A DNA stretch of 64,000 bases from DATCLS01 sp035296625 (lineage in GTDB: Bacteria; Actinomycetota; Acidimicrobiia; Acidimicrobiales; VFJN01). Both the position numbers and the translations under genes were made by a program. Every line of letters begins with the position of its first letter. The first letter of the stretch is position 1. Below the pieces are notes generated by a model that was given only the letters and a program-made list of their open reading frames with translations, did not search any database and was not told the origin of the DNA. This document shows positions 33,707-42,159 of this stretch, in pieces. The stretch is from the NCBI GenBank assembly GCA_035296625.1, contig DATHAO010000010.1:1-64000 (forward strand), read 5' to 3'.

Positions 33707-35262
33707 TCGATCGTGCCGGGCGGCTTGGACGTGATGTCGTAGGCCACCCGGTTGATGCCCGGGACCTCGTTGATGATGCGGCTCGACAGCGTCTCGAGCA
33801 CGTCGTAGGGCAGGCGGGCCCAGTCGGCGGTCATGGCGTCCTCGCTGGTGACCGCCCGGACGATGATCGGGTGGGCGTAGGTGCGCTCGTCGCCCATCAC
33901 GCCCACCGACCGGATGTCGGGCAGCACGGCGAACGCCTGCCAGATCTCGCGTTCGAGACCTGCCCGGCGCAGCTCCTCGCGGACGATGTGGTCGGCGTGC
34001 TGGAGCATGGCGACCTTGTCGGGCGTGACGTCGCCGATGATGCGCACGGCGAGCCCCGGGCCGGGGAACGGCTGGCGCCACACGATCTCCTCGGGCAGGC
34101 CGAGCTCCTCGCCGACGCGGCGCACCTCGTCCTTGAACAGGGCCCGGAGCGGCTCGACGAGCTCGAAGGTCATGTCCTCGGGCAGGCCGCCCACGTTGTG
34201 GTGGCTCTTGATGGTCGACGCGCCGGACCCGCTGCCCGACTCGATCACGTCGGGATAAAGCGTGCCCTGAACCAGGTAGCGTGCGTCCTCGAGACCGCCG
34301 GCGGCCTCCTCGAAGATGCGGATGAACAGCTCGCCGATGATCTTGCGCTTGTCCTCGGGGTCGCTGACCCCGGCCAGGCCTTCGAAGTAGCGGTCGGCTG
34401 CCCGCACGTGGATCAGCTCGATGTGCTGGTGGCGCTGGAACGTCTCGACGACCTGCTCGGCCTCGCCCCGGCGCAGCAGCCCGGTGTCGACGAACACGCA
34501 GGTGAGCTGCGGACCGACCGCCTTGTGGACCAGCGCAGCGGCCACGGCCGAGTCGACCCCGCCGGACAGGGCGCAGATGACCCGTCCACGGCCGATCTGG
34601 GCCCGCACGGCGGCCACCTGCTGCTCGATGATCGAGCTCATCGTCCAGCCCGGCCGGCATTCGGCCAGGTGGTGGAGGAAACGACCCATGAGCTGCTGGC
34701 CGTACGGCGTGTGCGACACCTCGGGGTGGTACTGCACGCCCCAGATGCGTCGCTGGGGCGACTCGAGAGCCGCCACCGGGGCATCGGGCGTGGTGGCGGT
34801 GGCCACGAACCCGTCGGGGACGCGGCTGATCGCGTCGAAGTGGCTCATCCACACGGGCTGCCCGGTTGGCTGGTCGGCGAGCAGGCCGGTGGAGGCGCCG
34901 CCAGTGAGGTCGAGCGTGGTGCGTCCGTACTCGCCCCGCCCGCTGTGAGCCACCTCGCCGCCGAGCTGCTGGGCGATGAGCTGGGCGCCGTAGCAGATGC
35001 CGAGCACCGGCACGCCCAGCTCGTAGACCTCGGGGTCGAGCCGTGGGGCGCCCTCGACGTGGACGGACTTGGGCCCGCCCGAGAGGATGATCGCCTGCGG
35101 GGCCCGCGCTCGGACCTCGTTGGCGGTGATCGTGTGGGGCACGATCTCGGAGTAGACGTGCGCCTCGCGCACCCGCCGGGCGATCAGCTGGGCGTACTGG
35201 GCGCCGAAGTCGACGACGAGGCAGGTGTCGAACTCGTCGGCCAGCTCGGACGGGTCGCTCAC
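33697..35262 (-). CDS. guaA: GMP synthase (glutamine-hydrolysing)
   Basis: Aminates XMP to GMP with glutamine as nitrogen donor. 521 residues. The class-I amidotransferase domain has VLGICYGAQLIAQQLGG (nucleophile Cys) and GVQYHPEVSHT (His-Glu). The ATP pyrophosphatase domain has VICALSGGVDSAVAAALV (P-loop) and GTLYPDVIESG, and the dimerisation domain has QPFPGPGLAVRIIG and ends KPPGTIEWE. The GTG at 35262 overlaps the guaB3 TGA by four bases, so the two genes are translationally coupled. With guaB, all genes from IMP to GMP are in this window. Confidence 0.97.
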   Translation of the reverse strand: MSDPSELADEFDTCLVVDFGAQYAQLIARRVREAHVYSEIVPHTITANEVRARAPQAIILSGGPKSVHVEGAPRLDPEVYELGVPVLGICYGAQLIAQQLGGEVAHSGRGEYGRTTLDLTGGASTGLLADQPTGQPVWMSHFDAISRVPDGFVATATTPDAPVAALESPQRRIWGVQYHPEVSHTPYGQQLMGRFLHHLAECRPGWTMSSIIEQQVAAVRAQIGRGRVICALSGGVDSAVAAALVHKAVGPQLTCVFVDTGLLRRGEAEQVVETFQRHQHIELIHVRAADRYFEGLAGVSDPEDKRKIIGELFIRIFEEAAGGLEDARYLVQGTLYPDVIESGSGSGASTIKSHHNVGGLPEDMTFELVEPLRALFKDEVRRVGEELGLPEEIVWRQPFPGPGLAVRIIGDVTPDKVAMLQHADHIVREELRRAGLEREIWQAFAVLPDIRSVGVMGDERTYAHPIIVRAVTSEDAMTADWARLPYDVLETLSSRIINEVPGINRVAYDITSKPPGTIEWE

Positions 35263-36368
35263 GGTTCGGACACCACCAGGTCGGCCATCTGCAGGTCCTT
35301 CAGCGTGTCGTAGCCGGTCAGGGCCATCGACCGGCGCAGGGCGCCGGCCAGGTTGAGGCTGCCGGAGGCGTCGTGGGCGGGGCCGAACAGGATCTGCTCG
35401 AGCGTGCCCTGGGGCTCGACCCGCACGCGGGCGCCCCGCGGCAGGCTGGCGTGCACGGCGCCCATGCCCCAGTGCCAGCCCCGGCCGGGGGCCTCGTGGG
35501 CGGCGGCCAGCGGCGTGCCGATCATCACGGCGTCGGCACCGACGGCGACGGCCCGGGCGATGTCGCCGCCGGTGGTGACGCCCCCGTCCGCGACCACGTG
35601 GCAGTAGACGCCGGTCTCGTCGAGGTGGCGCATGCGGGCCGCGCGGGCATCGGCGAGGGCGGTGGCGAGCGGCGCCCCGACGCCCAACACCTCGCGGGCG
35701 ATCGTGGCTGCGCCCGACCCGGCGCCGACGAGCACGCCGGCGGCGCCGGTGCGCATGAGGTGCAGGGCCGTGTGGTACGAGGTGCAGCCGCCCACCAGCA
35801 CCGGCAGCTCGTAGTGGCGGATGAAGGCCTTGAGGTTGAGCGGCTCGACCCGGCGGGACACGTGCTCGGCCGAGACGATCGTGGCCTGGATGACCAGCAG
35901 GTCGGGTTCCGCCCGGAGCACGGCGTCGGCGAGCTCGAGCGTGCGGTGCGGCGCCACGGCCACGGCCGTGGTGACCCCGGCGTCTCGGATCTGGGCCACC
36001 CGCTCGCCGATGAGGTCGGGCTTGATGGGCTCGGCGTAGATCTCCTGGAGGCGGGCGGTGGCCTTGCCCTCGGGGAGGGCGGCGATCTCGTCGAGGATCG
36101 GTTCCGGGTCGACGTAGCGGGTCCACAGCCCCTCGAGGTGCAGCACGCCGGCGGCGCCCAGCCGTCCCATCTCGACGGCGGTGGCCGGCGAAGTCACGCT
36201 GTCGGCCGGGGCGCCCAGCACCGGCAGCTCGAACCGGTAGGCGTCGATCTCGCAGGAGATGTCGACGTCCTCGGGATCGCGTGTGCGCTTGCTCGGGACG
36301 ATGGCGACGTCGTCGAGGCGGTAGGCCCGCCGTGCCATCTTGCCGATCCCGATCTCGACCTCGGCCAT
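35259..36368 (-). CDS. guaB3: GuaB3 family IMP dehydrogenase-related protein
   Basis: 369 residues with an IMPDH-like barrel and no CBS domains, starting MAEVEIGIGKMARRAYRLDD, the GuaB3 signature of Actinobacteria and cyanobacteria. EPLNLKAFIRHYELPVLVGG and HLMRTGAAGVLVGAGSGAAT are in the barrel. The loop that carries the catalytic Cys in IMPDH (GSICTT) reads GSGAATIA, so the Cys is missing. From memory, other actinobacterial GuaB3 proteins also lack it. Family members in cyanobacteria have been described as GMP reductases; here the reaction is uncertain. It is promoter-proximal to guaA. Confidence 0.92.
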   Translation of the reverse strand: MAEVEIGIGKMARRAYRLDDVAIVPSKRTRDPEDVDISCEIDAYRFELPVLGAPADSVTSPATAVEMGRLGAAGVLHLEGLWTRYVDPEPILDEIAALPEGKATARLQEIYAEPIKPDLIGERVAQIRDAGVTTAVAVAPHRTLELADAVLRAEPDLLVIQATIVSAEHVSRRVEPLNLKAFIRHYELPVLVGGCTSYHTALHLMRTGAAGVLVGAGSGAATIAREVLGVGAPLATALADARAARMRHLDETGVYCHVVADGGVTTGGDIARAVAVGADAVMIGTPLAAAHEAPGRGWHWGMGAVHASLPRGARVRVEPQGTLEQILFGPAHDASGSLNLAGALRRSMALTGYDTLKDLQMADLVVSEP

Positions 36369-36376
36369 GACGGCCC

Positions 36377-36410
36377 ACCTTCGGATGCTCGCAGCGAAGG
36401 TCGAAGTCTA
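36377..36410 (-). promoter_or_regulatory. guaB3 promoter region with inverted repeat
   Basis: On the minus strand, TAGACT at 36410-36405 is a -10 candidate, the same hexamer as before guaB. Between it and the guaB3 ATG lie ACCTTCG (36377-36383) and CGAAGGT (36395-36401), a perfect 7-bp inverted repeat with an 11-bp spacer, a possible operator or 5' hairpin. No -35 was recognised. Confidence 0.4.
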
Positions 36411-36537
36411 CCGACGCCAGCCGACCCGCCCGGAGCCGGGGGCGCACCCGCTGCGCCTCACGCGCCGCCCGCCGGCCCGGTGGCCGCAGGCGCCATCCCG
36501 GCTCGCCACACGTCGCCGTCGGCCCGACACCGGCCCG

Positions 36538-36978
36538 CTACGGGCCCGCCGCCACCCGGTGGAGCGCCGTGCGGAGCCCGCTCTCGACCAATTTGCGGTA
36601 GGGCCCGGCCGGCACCGCGGCGAGCCGCTCGGACGCCGAGGCGTAGTGGGCGCGGGCCCGCACGGTCTCGCCCCGGGACTCGTGAGCCGCGCCGACGTCG
36701 AGGTGCAGCGACGGAAGGAAGCCGGCTATGCGATCGTCATCGCCCACCGCGAGGGCCCGTTCGAGCGCCACCCGGCTCCACCGGAGGGCCTCGTCGGGGT
36801 CGGCCTGGTGGCGCGCCACGTAGTGGGCGGCGATGCAGGCCTCGTAGTCGTCGGTGCTGGCCTCCCACGCCTGCCGGAACAGGGCCAGCGCGTCGCCGGG
36901 CCGGCCGTCGGACTCGGCGGCCATGCCGTCGACGCACAGCCGGACGACGGCGCTGTCGGGATCGGGGGTGGCGGTCAC
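36538..36978 (-). CDS. TPR-like helical repeat protein of unknown function
   Basis: 146 residues, all predicted helical. RPGDALALFRQAWEASTDDYEACIAAHYVAR, DPDEALRWSRVALERALAVGDD and PSLHLDVGAAHESRGETVRAR have the small/large residue spacing of tetratricopeptide repeats. Such proteins usually mediate protein contacts; no partner is evident. The GTG at 36978 has GAGGAGGG upstream. It sits between guaB3 and the decarboxylase gene on the same strand with gaps of 67 and 169 bp. Confidence 0.72.
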   Translation of the reverse strand: MTATPDPDSAVVRLCVDGMAAESDGRPGDALALFRQAWEASTDDYEACIAAHYVARHQADPDEALRWSRVALERALAVGDDDRIAGFLPSLHLDVGAAHESRGETVRARAHYASASERLAAVPAGPYRKLVESGLRTALHRVAAGP

Positions 36979-37045
36979 GGGGCCCTCCTCGTCGAGAGAC
37001 GAACGTCTGTACCCCGACCCTACGGATGAGGTGTGACAGCGACGA

Positions 37046-38449
37046 TCAGGCGAGCCCGTCGATGAGGTCCCAGAGGGCCTCGACGTGGCGCTCCTCCGTC
37101 GTCCACGAGCCGATGCTGACCCGCAGCACGTAGCGATCGTCCAGGCGAGTGTGGGTGAGGTACACCCGCCCGGTGGCGTTGAGCCCCTCGTGCAGGGCCT
37201 GGGTGGCGTCGTCGCCGCCGCGGTGGCGCAGGCACACGAGCCCCAGGCGCTGCGGCGCCGCGAGCGCCAGGCGGGGGTCGCCCTCGACGCGGGCCGCCAG
37301 CGCCGCGGCCAGCCGCACGTGCTCGCGGATGTGGTGGCGCAGCCCCTCGGCGCCGTACCAGCGCAGCACGAACCAGAGCTTGAGCGCCCGGAACCGGCGC
37401 CCGAGCGGCACCTGCCAGTCGCGGTAGTCGATGACCTCGCCCGACTCCGACGCCTGGTTGCGTAGGTACTCCGGCGTGATCGACAGGGCCTCGACGAGCG
37501 CCCGCCGGTCGGCCACCCACAGCAGCGAGCAGTCGAACGTCGTCAACAGCCACTTGTGCGGGTTCGTCACGTAGCTGTCCGCGCGGTCGACGCCGGCGTG
37601 CATGCCGCGCAGCTCGGGGCACACCGCCGCCGTCCCCGCGTAGGCGGCGTCCACGTGCAGCCACATTCCCTCGGCGCCGGCCACCTCGGCGACGGTCGCC
37701 ACCGGGTCGACGGCCAGCGAGCTGGTCGTGCCCACCGTGGCCAGGACGAAGCAGGGCACGCGCCCCTCCACCCGGTCGGCGGCCACCGCGGCGGCGAGCT
37801 CGTCGGGGCGCAGAGCGTACGCCTCGTCGACCCCCACGAGGCGGACCTGGTCAGGGCGGAGGCCGGCCACCAGCGCTCCCTTCTCGAGCGCCGAGTGGGC
37901 CTGGGTCGAGCCGTAGACGACGAGCCGGTCGATCGTCGCACCGGCCCGGATCGCCCGCTCGCGGGCGGCGAGCAGGGCGCAGAGCGTGGCCGAGGAGGCC
38001 GAGTCCTGGATGACCCCGCCGCCGTCGCCGGAGGACAGGAACGACGCGGGCAGCCCGAGCAAGGCCACCATCCAGTCGAGGACGTGCGCCTCGACCTCGG
38101 TGCACGCCGGGCCCGTCTGCCACAGCATCCCCTGCACGCCCATGCCGGTCGACACCAGGTCACCCAGGATGGCGGGGCCCGAGGTGTTGGCCGGGAAGTA
38201 CGCGTGGAAGCCCGGGTGCTGCCAATGGGTCGTGCCGGGCACGACGACGCGGTCGAGGTCGGCGAGGAGCTGCTCGAACGGTTCGGGCGCCTCGGGCGGC
38301 GCGGCCGGCAGCCACGAGCGGACCTCGCCCGGCGCGACCGCCGGGGTGACCGGGTGGCGCTCGACGCCGGCGAGGTAGTCGGCCACCCAGTCGACGACCT
38401 CGTGGCCCCACCGACGCAGCTCGTCGGGGGTCATGTGGTAGCCGGTCAC
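37046..38449 (-). CDS. Pyridoxal-dependent amino acid decarboxylase (aromatic-L-amino-acid/group II type)
   Basis: Predicted to decarboxylate an aromatic or related amino acid to its amine using PLP. 467 residues. HPGFHAYFPANTSGPAILG and QDSASSATLCALLAARER match the group II family; WLHVDAAYAGTAAVCPELR has the PLP-contacting Asp and YVTNPHKWLLTTFDC the Schiff-base Lys299. The GTG at 38449 overlaps the stop of a short upstream ORF by four bases; an ATG at 38434 is the alternative. Exact substrate (Tyr, Trp, Phe, DOPA) cannot be told. Confidence 0.92.
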   Translation of the reverse strand: MTGYHMTPDELRRWGHEVVDWVADYLAGVERHPVTPAVAPGEVRSWLPAAPPEAPEPFEQLLADLDRVVVPGTTHWQHPGFHAYFPANTSGPAILGDLVSTGMGVQGMLWQTGPACTEVEAHVLDWMVALLGLPASFLSSGDGGGVIQDSASSATLCALLAARERAIRAGATIDRLVVYGSTQAHSALEKGALVAGLRPDQVRLVGVDEAYALRPDELAAAVAADRVEGRVPCFVLATVGTTSSLAVDPVATVAEVAGAEGMWLHVDAAYAGTAAVCPELRGMHAGVDRADSYVTNPHKWLLTTFDCSLLWVADRRALVEALSITPEYLRNQASESGEVIDYRDWQVPLGRRFRALKLWFVLRWYGAEGLRHHIREHVRLAAALAARVEGDPRLALAAPQRLGLVCLRHRGGDDATQALHEGLNATGRVYLTHTRLDDRYVLRVSIGSWTTEERHVEALWDLIDGLA

Positions 38450-38589
38450 GGGGCCGGGTCGATCGCCGGCTCGGGCTCGTGGTCGAGCGTGGCCCGGGCC
38501 ACCTCGGCCACGCCCTCGTCGCCGGCGTCGTGGGCCGCCCGGTCCCAACGGGTGATCTCGAACGGGATCGCGGTGCGCATGGCCGCCAT
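38446..38589 (-). CDS. Short ORF coupled to the decarboxylase, possibly a truncated DUF3224-like protein
   Basis: 47 codons from the ATG at 38589 (another ATG at 38580). The translation has AIPFEITRWDRAAHDAG then VARATLDHEPEPAIDPAP. FEITRWD followed by xRATL resembles, from memory, the first strands of DUF3224 barrel proteins, but the remaining ~80 residues are missing. Its TGA overlaps the GTG of the decarboxylase (GTGA), which supports translation. It may be a remnant kept as a leader ORF for coupling. Confidence 0.4.
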   Translation of the reverse strand: MAAMRTAIPFEITRWDRAAHDAGDEGVAEVARATLDHEPEPAIDPAP

Positions 38590-38632
38590 CTTGGGCCACC
38601 GGGACCGTCCGGCGGTGGCGACGGGTGCCGCC

Positions 38633-38638
38633 ACTAGA
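38633..38638 (+). promoter_or_regulatory. guaB -10 element, probable leaderless transcript
   Basis: TAGACT lies eight bases before the guaB ATG at 38647, and there is no Shine-Dalgarno sequence in between. The spacing places transcription start at or next to the A of ATG, the arrangement of leaderless mRNAs common in Actinobacteria. No -35 match was recognised. Confidence 0.5.
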
Positions 38639-38646
38639 CTCCACCC

Positions 38647-40179
38647 ATGGCGGCCACAGATCCCCCCCGCAGCCCCTTCACCGAGGCCTCAGGCGACGGG
38701 TACCCACCCAAGTTCGCCAAGGAGGGCCTCACGTTCGACGACGTGCTCCTCCTGCCCGCGGAGTCGTCGGTCCTCCCCGCCGAGGTCTCCACGTCGACCC
38801 GGCTGACCCCCCGCATCGAGCTCGCCATCCCCATCGTCTCCGCAGCGATGGACACCGTCACCGAGGGCCGCCTGGCCATCGCCATCGCCCGGGCCGGCGG
38901 CATCGGCGTCGTGCACCGCAACCTGTCGATCAGCGACCAGGTGGCCGAGGTCGACAAGGTCAAGCGCAGCCAGTCCGGGATGATCGTCGACCCCGTCACG
39001 CTCGGTCTCGGCGCCCAGGTGGCCGACGCCCTCGAGCTCATGGAGCGGTACCACATCTCGGGCGTGCCGATCGTCGAGGGCGACGGCCGCCTCGCAGGCC
39101 TGCTCACCAACCGCGACCTGCGCTTCATCGACGATCCGGACCAGCGCGTCACGAACGTGATGCGCCACCCGCCGCTCGTCACCGCTCCGCTCGGCACCAC
39201 GCTCGAGCAGGCGAAGGACATCCTCTGGCAGCACCGCATCGAGAAGCTGCCGATCGTCGACGAGGGCGGCTTCCTCAAGGGCCTGATCACGGTCAAGGAC
39301 ATCAAGAAGCAGACCGAGCATCCCAACGCCACGCAGGACGAGAAGGGCCGTCTGCGGGTGGCGGCCGCCGTCGGCGTGGGACCCGACGCCCTCGAACGGG
39401 CCGAGCGCCTGGTCGACGCCGGCGTCGACGTGCTGGTCGTCGACACGGCCCACGGGCACAGCCTGGCCGTGCTCGACGTGGTCAAGCAGGTGAAGGGCAG
39501 CTTCGACGTCGAGGTCATCGCCGGCAACGTGGCGACGGCCGAGGCGGTGGACGCCCTCGTCGGCGTCGGGGCCGACGCCGTAAAGGCGGGCATCGGGCCG
39601 GGGTCGATCTGCACCACCCGGGTCGTGGCGGGGGTGGGCGTCCCCCAGATCACCGCCATCTACGACTGCGCGGTGGCGGCCACCCGCCACGGGGTCACGG
39701 TCGTCGCCGACGGCGGCATCCAGTACTCGGGCGACATCGCCAAGGCCCTGGCCGCCGGCGCCGACACGGTCATGCTGGGCAGCATGTTGGCCGGCGTCGA
39801 CGAGTCGCCGGGCGACGTCGTGCTGCACCAGGGCGAGCGCTTCAAGGAGTACCGGGGGATGGGCTCGATGGGCGCCATGGGTGCCATGAAGTCCCGCTCC
39901 TACTCGAAGGACCGCTACTTCCAGGGCGACGTCGTCGACACCGACAAGCTCGTCCCCGAGGGGATCGAGGGCCGGGTCGCCTACAAGGGCCCGGTCGGCA
40001 ACGTGCTCTTCCAGCTTGTCGGCGGCCTGCGGGCGGCCATGGGCTACACCGGTTCGGCCGGCATCGCCGACCTGCAGCAGCGGGGCCGATTCGTGCGCAT
40101 CACCGGCGCGGGCCTGCGCGAGTCGCACCCCCACGACGTCGCGATCACCAAGGAAGCACCGAACTACGGCACGCTCTGA
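38647..40179 (+). CDS. guaB: IMP dehydrogenase
   Basis: Oxidises IMP to XMP with NAD, the committed step of GMP synthesis. 510 residues. After GLTFDDVLLLPAESSVLP and PIVSAAMDTVTEGRLAIAIA comes a tandem CBS pair (about residues 110-230: RYHISGVPIVEGDGRLAGLL, HRIEKLPIVDEGGFLKGLI). The catalytic loop is GIGPGSICTTRVVAG with Cys322, and the flap has GMGSMGAMG and KGPVGNVLFQLVGGLRAAMGY. The ATG at 38647 is likely leaderless. It is divergent from the short ORF/decarboxylase pair and faces the NUDIX gene. Confidence 0.97.
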   Translation: MAATDPPRSPFTEASGDGYPPKFAKEGLTFDDVLLLPAESSVLPAEVSTSTRLTPRIELAIPIVSAAMDTVTEGRLAIAIARAGGIGVVHRNLSISDQVAEVDKVKRSQSGMIVDPVTLGLGAQVADALELMERYHISGVPIVEGDGRLAGLLTNRDLRFIDDPDQRVTNVMRHPPLVTAPLGTTLEQAKDILWQHRIEKLPIVDEGGFLKGLITVKDIKKQTEHPNATQDEKGRLRVAAAVGVGPDALERAERLVDAGVDVLVVDTAHGHSLAVLDVVKQVKGSFDVEVIAGNVATAEAVDALVGVGADAVKAGIGPGSICTTRVVAGVGVPQITAIYDCAVAATRHGVTVVADGGIQYSGDIAKALAAGADTVMLGSMLAGVDESPGDVVLHQGERFKEYRGMGSMGAMGAMKSRSYSKDRYFQGDVVDTDKLVPEGIEGRVAYKGPVGNVLFQLVGGLRAAMGYTGSAGIADLQQRGRFVRITGAGLRESHPHDVAITKEAPNYGTL

Positions 40180-40304
40180 GCCGTCCCGAGCGCTGGTCGT
40201 GGCGGGCCGGCTCGGCCGGTCCCCGGTGTCGGTGGCCGCCGGAGCCCGGTGCCCCGGCCACCCGTGGCCCGGCGGACCGTGAGCGGTGATGCGCGGCCGC
40301 CGAG

Positions 40305-41102
40305 TCAGGGGTGGCCGAGGTCGCCGCGGCCGAGCGTGCCGGTGACCATGCCCAGCAGCTGGCGCAGCATGGCGGCCGTCGCGCCCCACAGCGTGTCGCC
40401 CACCAGCTCGAAGAAGTGGATGCGGCGCTCGGCGCCGCCGAGCGACCACACCTCCTCGCGGTAGATCGCGGGATCGAGCAGCTCGGCCAGCGGGACATGG
40501 AGCACGGCGGCCACCTCGGCCGGGTTCGGCACCGTCTCGGGCCGCCCGGGGAGCACGCCGACGAGCGGGACGATGAAGGACCCGCTGGTCACGGTGGCCA
40601 GGTGGTCGAGCTCGCCGACGACGTCGAACGCCGCCGGGTCGATGCCGATCTCCTCGTCGGCCTCGCGCAGGGCGCCCTCGACCGGGGTCTCGCCGGGCTC
40701 GACGCGCCCGCCGGGAAAGCTCACCTCGCCCTGGTGGCTGCGCATGGACCAGGGGCGGCGGGTGAGCACGACGATGGCGCCCAGGCCTGGGTCGTCGTAG
40801 AGCGGGGCGATGACGGCCGCCGGACGGCTCACGACGCCGCTCAGCTCGCGCTCGGACCGCAGCGGCGGGCCCTGGGCGGCCAGCGCCCGGCGCACGTCCG
40901 CGACCGACGGGCGGCGCGCGGTCGGGTGGATGGTGGCCCACGGCGGCGGCTCGCCGGCGCGGGCCGAGGCCGGGCGAGGGATGCGCTGGTCGCCACCCCG
41001 GCCGGCGGGCACGGGTGCGGGCGGGGGCACCGCGGGGTCGGCCGGGATCAGCGCCGCCACCAGCTCGTCGTCGAGCGGGTCGAGCGCGGCCGGCTCAGAC
41101 AC
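40305..41102 (-). CDS. NUDIX hydrolase, CoA pyrophosphatase-like
   Basis: 265 residues, with an unconserved Pro/Ala-rich N-terminal ~80 residues. The Nudix box is GGRVEPGETPVEGALREADEEIGI-like (split here at VEPGETPVEGALREADEE) and binds Mg. It is preceded by VLTRRPWSMRSHQGEVSFPG, the extra signature of the Nudt7/YeaB CoA-pyrophosphatase subfamily, which cleaves CoA or CoA derivatives. The GTG at 41102 overlaps the stop of the short gene upstream by eight bases. It faces guaB convergently; 40180-40304 shows no clear terminator. Confidence 0.87.
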   Translation of the reverse strand: MSEPAALDPLDDELVAALIPADPAVPPPAPVPAGRGGDQRIPRPASARAGEPPPWATIHPTARRPSVADVRRALAAQGPPLRSERELSGVVSRPAAVIAPLYDDPGLGAIVVLTRRPWSMRSHQGEVSFPGGRVEPGETPVEGALREADEEIGIDPAAFDVVGELDHLATVTSGSFIVPLVGVLPGRPETVPNPAEVAAVLHVPLAELLDPAIYREEVWSLGGAERRIHFFELVGDTLWGATAAMLRQLLGMVTGTLGRGDLGHP

Positions 41103-41283
41103 CGCCGGGGGTGCCTGCCGCCGTCGATGCCGCGTCGGCCTGCGCCTGCACGGCGACCTCCAGCAGCTGGGGAAGGCCGGCCGTCTTGAGGTTGCTGAGC
41201 ACGCGACCCGGCGGCGTTTCGCCGCGCTCCCACTCCATCCAGTGCGCCAGCAGCTTCTGGGGATCGGGAGGGAGTGTGTCCAT
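41095..41283 (-). CDS. Short hypothetical protein upstream of the NUDIX gene
   Basis: 62 residues from the ATG at 41283: DPQKLLAHWMEWERGETPPG then RVLSNLKTAGLPQLLEVAV. It appears helical and soluble with normal high-GC third codon positions, which argues for a real gene. It overlaps the NUDIX start by eight bases, suggesting coupling. I do not recognise a characterised family; no ribosome site is strong. It is divergent from maf. Confidence 0.65.
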   Translation of the reverse strand: MDTLPPDPQKLLAHWMEWERGETPPGRVLSNLKTAGLPQLLEVAVQAQADAASTAAGTPGGV

Positions 41284-41400
41284 GACCGCCACGCTACCGG
41301 CCTCCGGGCGCGCTCTCGGCACCCCACATACCAGGGGTAACCCGCGGCGGAGGCGGTCCGGCGGCGTGGCGCTGGGGCCCCGGCGTGCCACGCTGGACGG

Positions 41401-42159
41401 GTGCCGGCCCGTTCGCTCGTCCTCGCCTCCGCCTCGCCCGCCCGGCTGGGCGTGCTGCGAGCCGCCGGGATCGTGCCGCAGGTCGTCGTGAGCGGCGTCG
41501 ACGAGGACGGCGTCGACGACCTGCCGGCCGCCGAGGCCGTGCGCACGCTGGCGGACCGCAAGGCCCACGCCGTGGCCGACCGCCTCGCCCGTGGCGGCGC
41601 AACGATCGCGGTTGGCGCCCGGAACGGCGCCGGAACCACAGCCGGCTCCCACACCGCAACCAACGCCGGCACGGAGACCCGAACCGACACCGGCACCGGC
41701 GCCGGCGGCGGCAGGGACACCGGCACCGGAGGGGCGGGGCGGGTCGCCTGTCCGCTGGTGCTGGGCTGCGACTCGATGCTCGTCGTCGCCGGGGAGCTCC
41801 GGGGCAAGCCCGCGTCGCCCGACGAGGCCCGGCGCTGGTGGCGGGGCCTGCGCCGCGCCACCGGCACGCTGCTCACCGGCCACTCCCTCGTGGACCTGGC
41901 GTCCGGGCGGCGGGCGTCGGGTGTCTCCGAGACCGTGGTCCGATTCGGTGACCCGACCGACGACGAGATCGACGCCTACGTCGCGTCCGGCGAGCCTCTG
42001 GCTGTCGCCGGCGGCTTCACGCTCGACGGGCGGGGCGCCCCGTTCGTCGACGGCATCGAAGGCGATCACGGCACGGTCATCGGCCTGTCGCTGCCGCTGC
42101 TGCGCCGCCTCCTCGCCGACCTGGGCCTGGCCATCACCGACCTGTGGACCCCGGCGTGA
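41401..42159 (+). CDS. maf: Maf-like nucleoside triphosphate pyrophosphatase with a low-complexity insertion
   Basis: Hydrolyses non-canonical or modified NTPs to NMPs (Maf/YhdE family). 252 residues; about 200 is usual. LVLASASPARLGVLRAAGI is the Maf signature, and LADRKAHAVADRL, LGCDSMLVVAGELRGKP, GTLLTGHSLVDL and GDPTDDEIDAYVASGEP follow. Residues about 70-113 are a Thr/Gly/Ala insertion in the loop before CDSML, coded by GC-rich triplets, so in-frame repeat expansion is likely. The GTG at 41401 fits the family. The stop overlaps the dus GTG (GTGA). Confidence 0.9.
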   Translation: MPARSLVLASASPARLGVLRAAGIVPQVVVSGVDEDGVDDLPAAEAVRTLADRKAHAVADRLARGGATIAVGARNGAGTTAGSHTATNAGTETRTDTGTGAGGGRDTGTGGAGRVACPLVLGCDSMLVVAGELRGKPASPDEARRWWRGLRRATGTLLTGHSLVDLASGRRASGVSETVVRFGDPTDDEIDAYVASGEPLAVAGGFTLDGRGAPFVDGIEGDHGTVIGLSLPLLRRLLADLGLAITDLWTPA

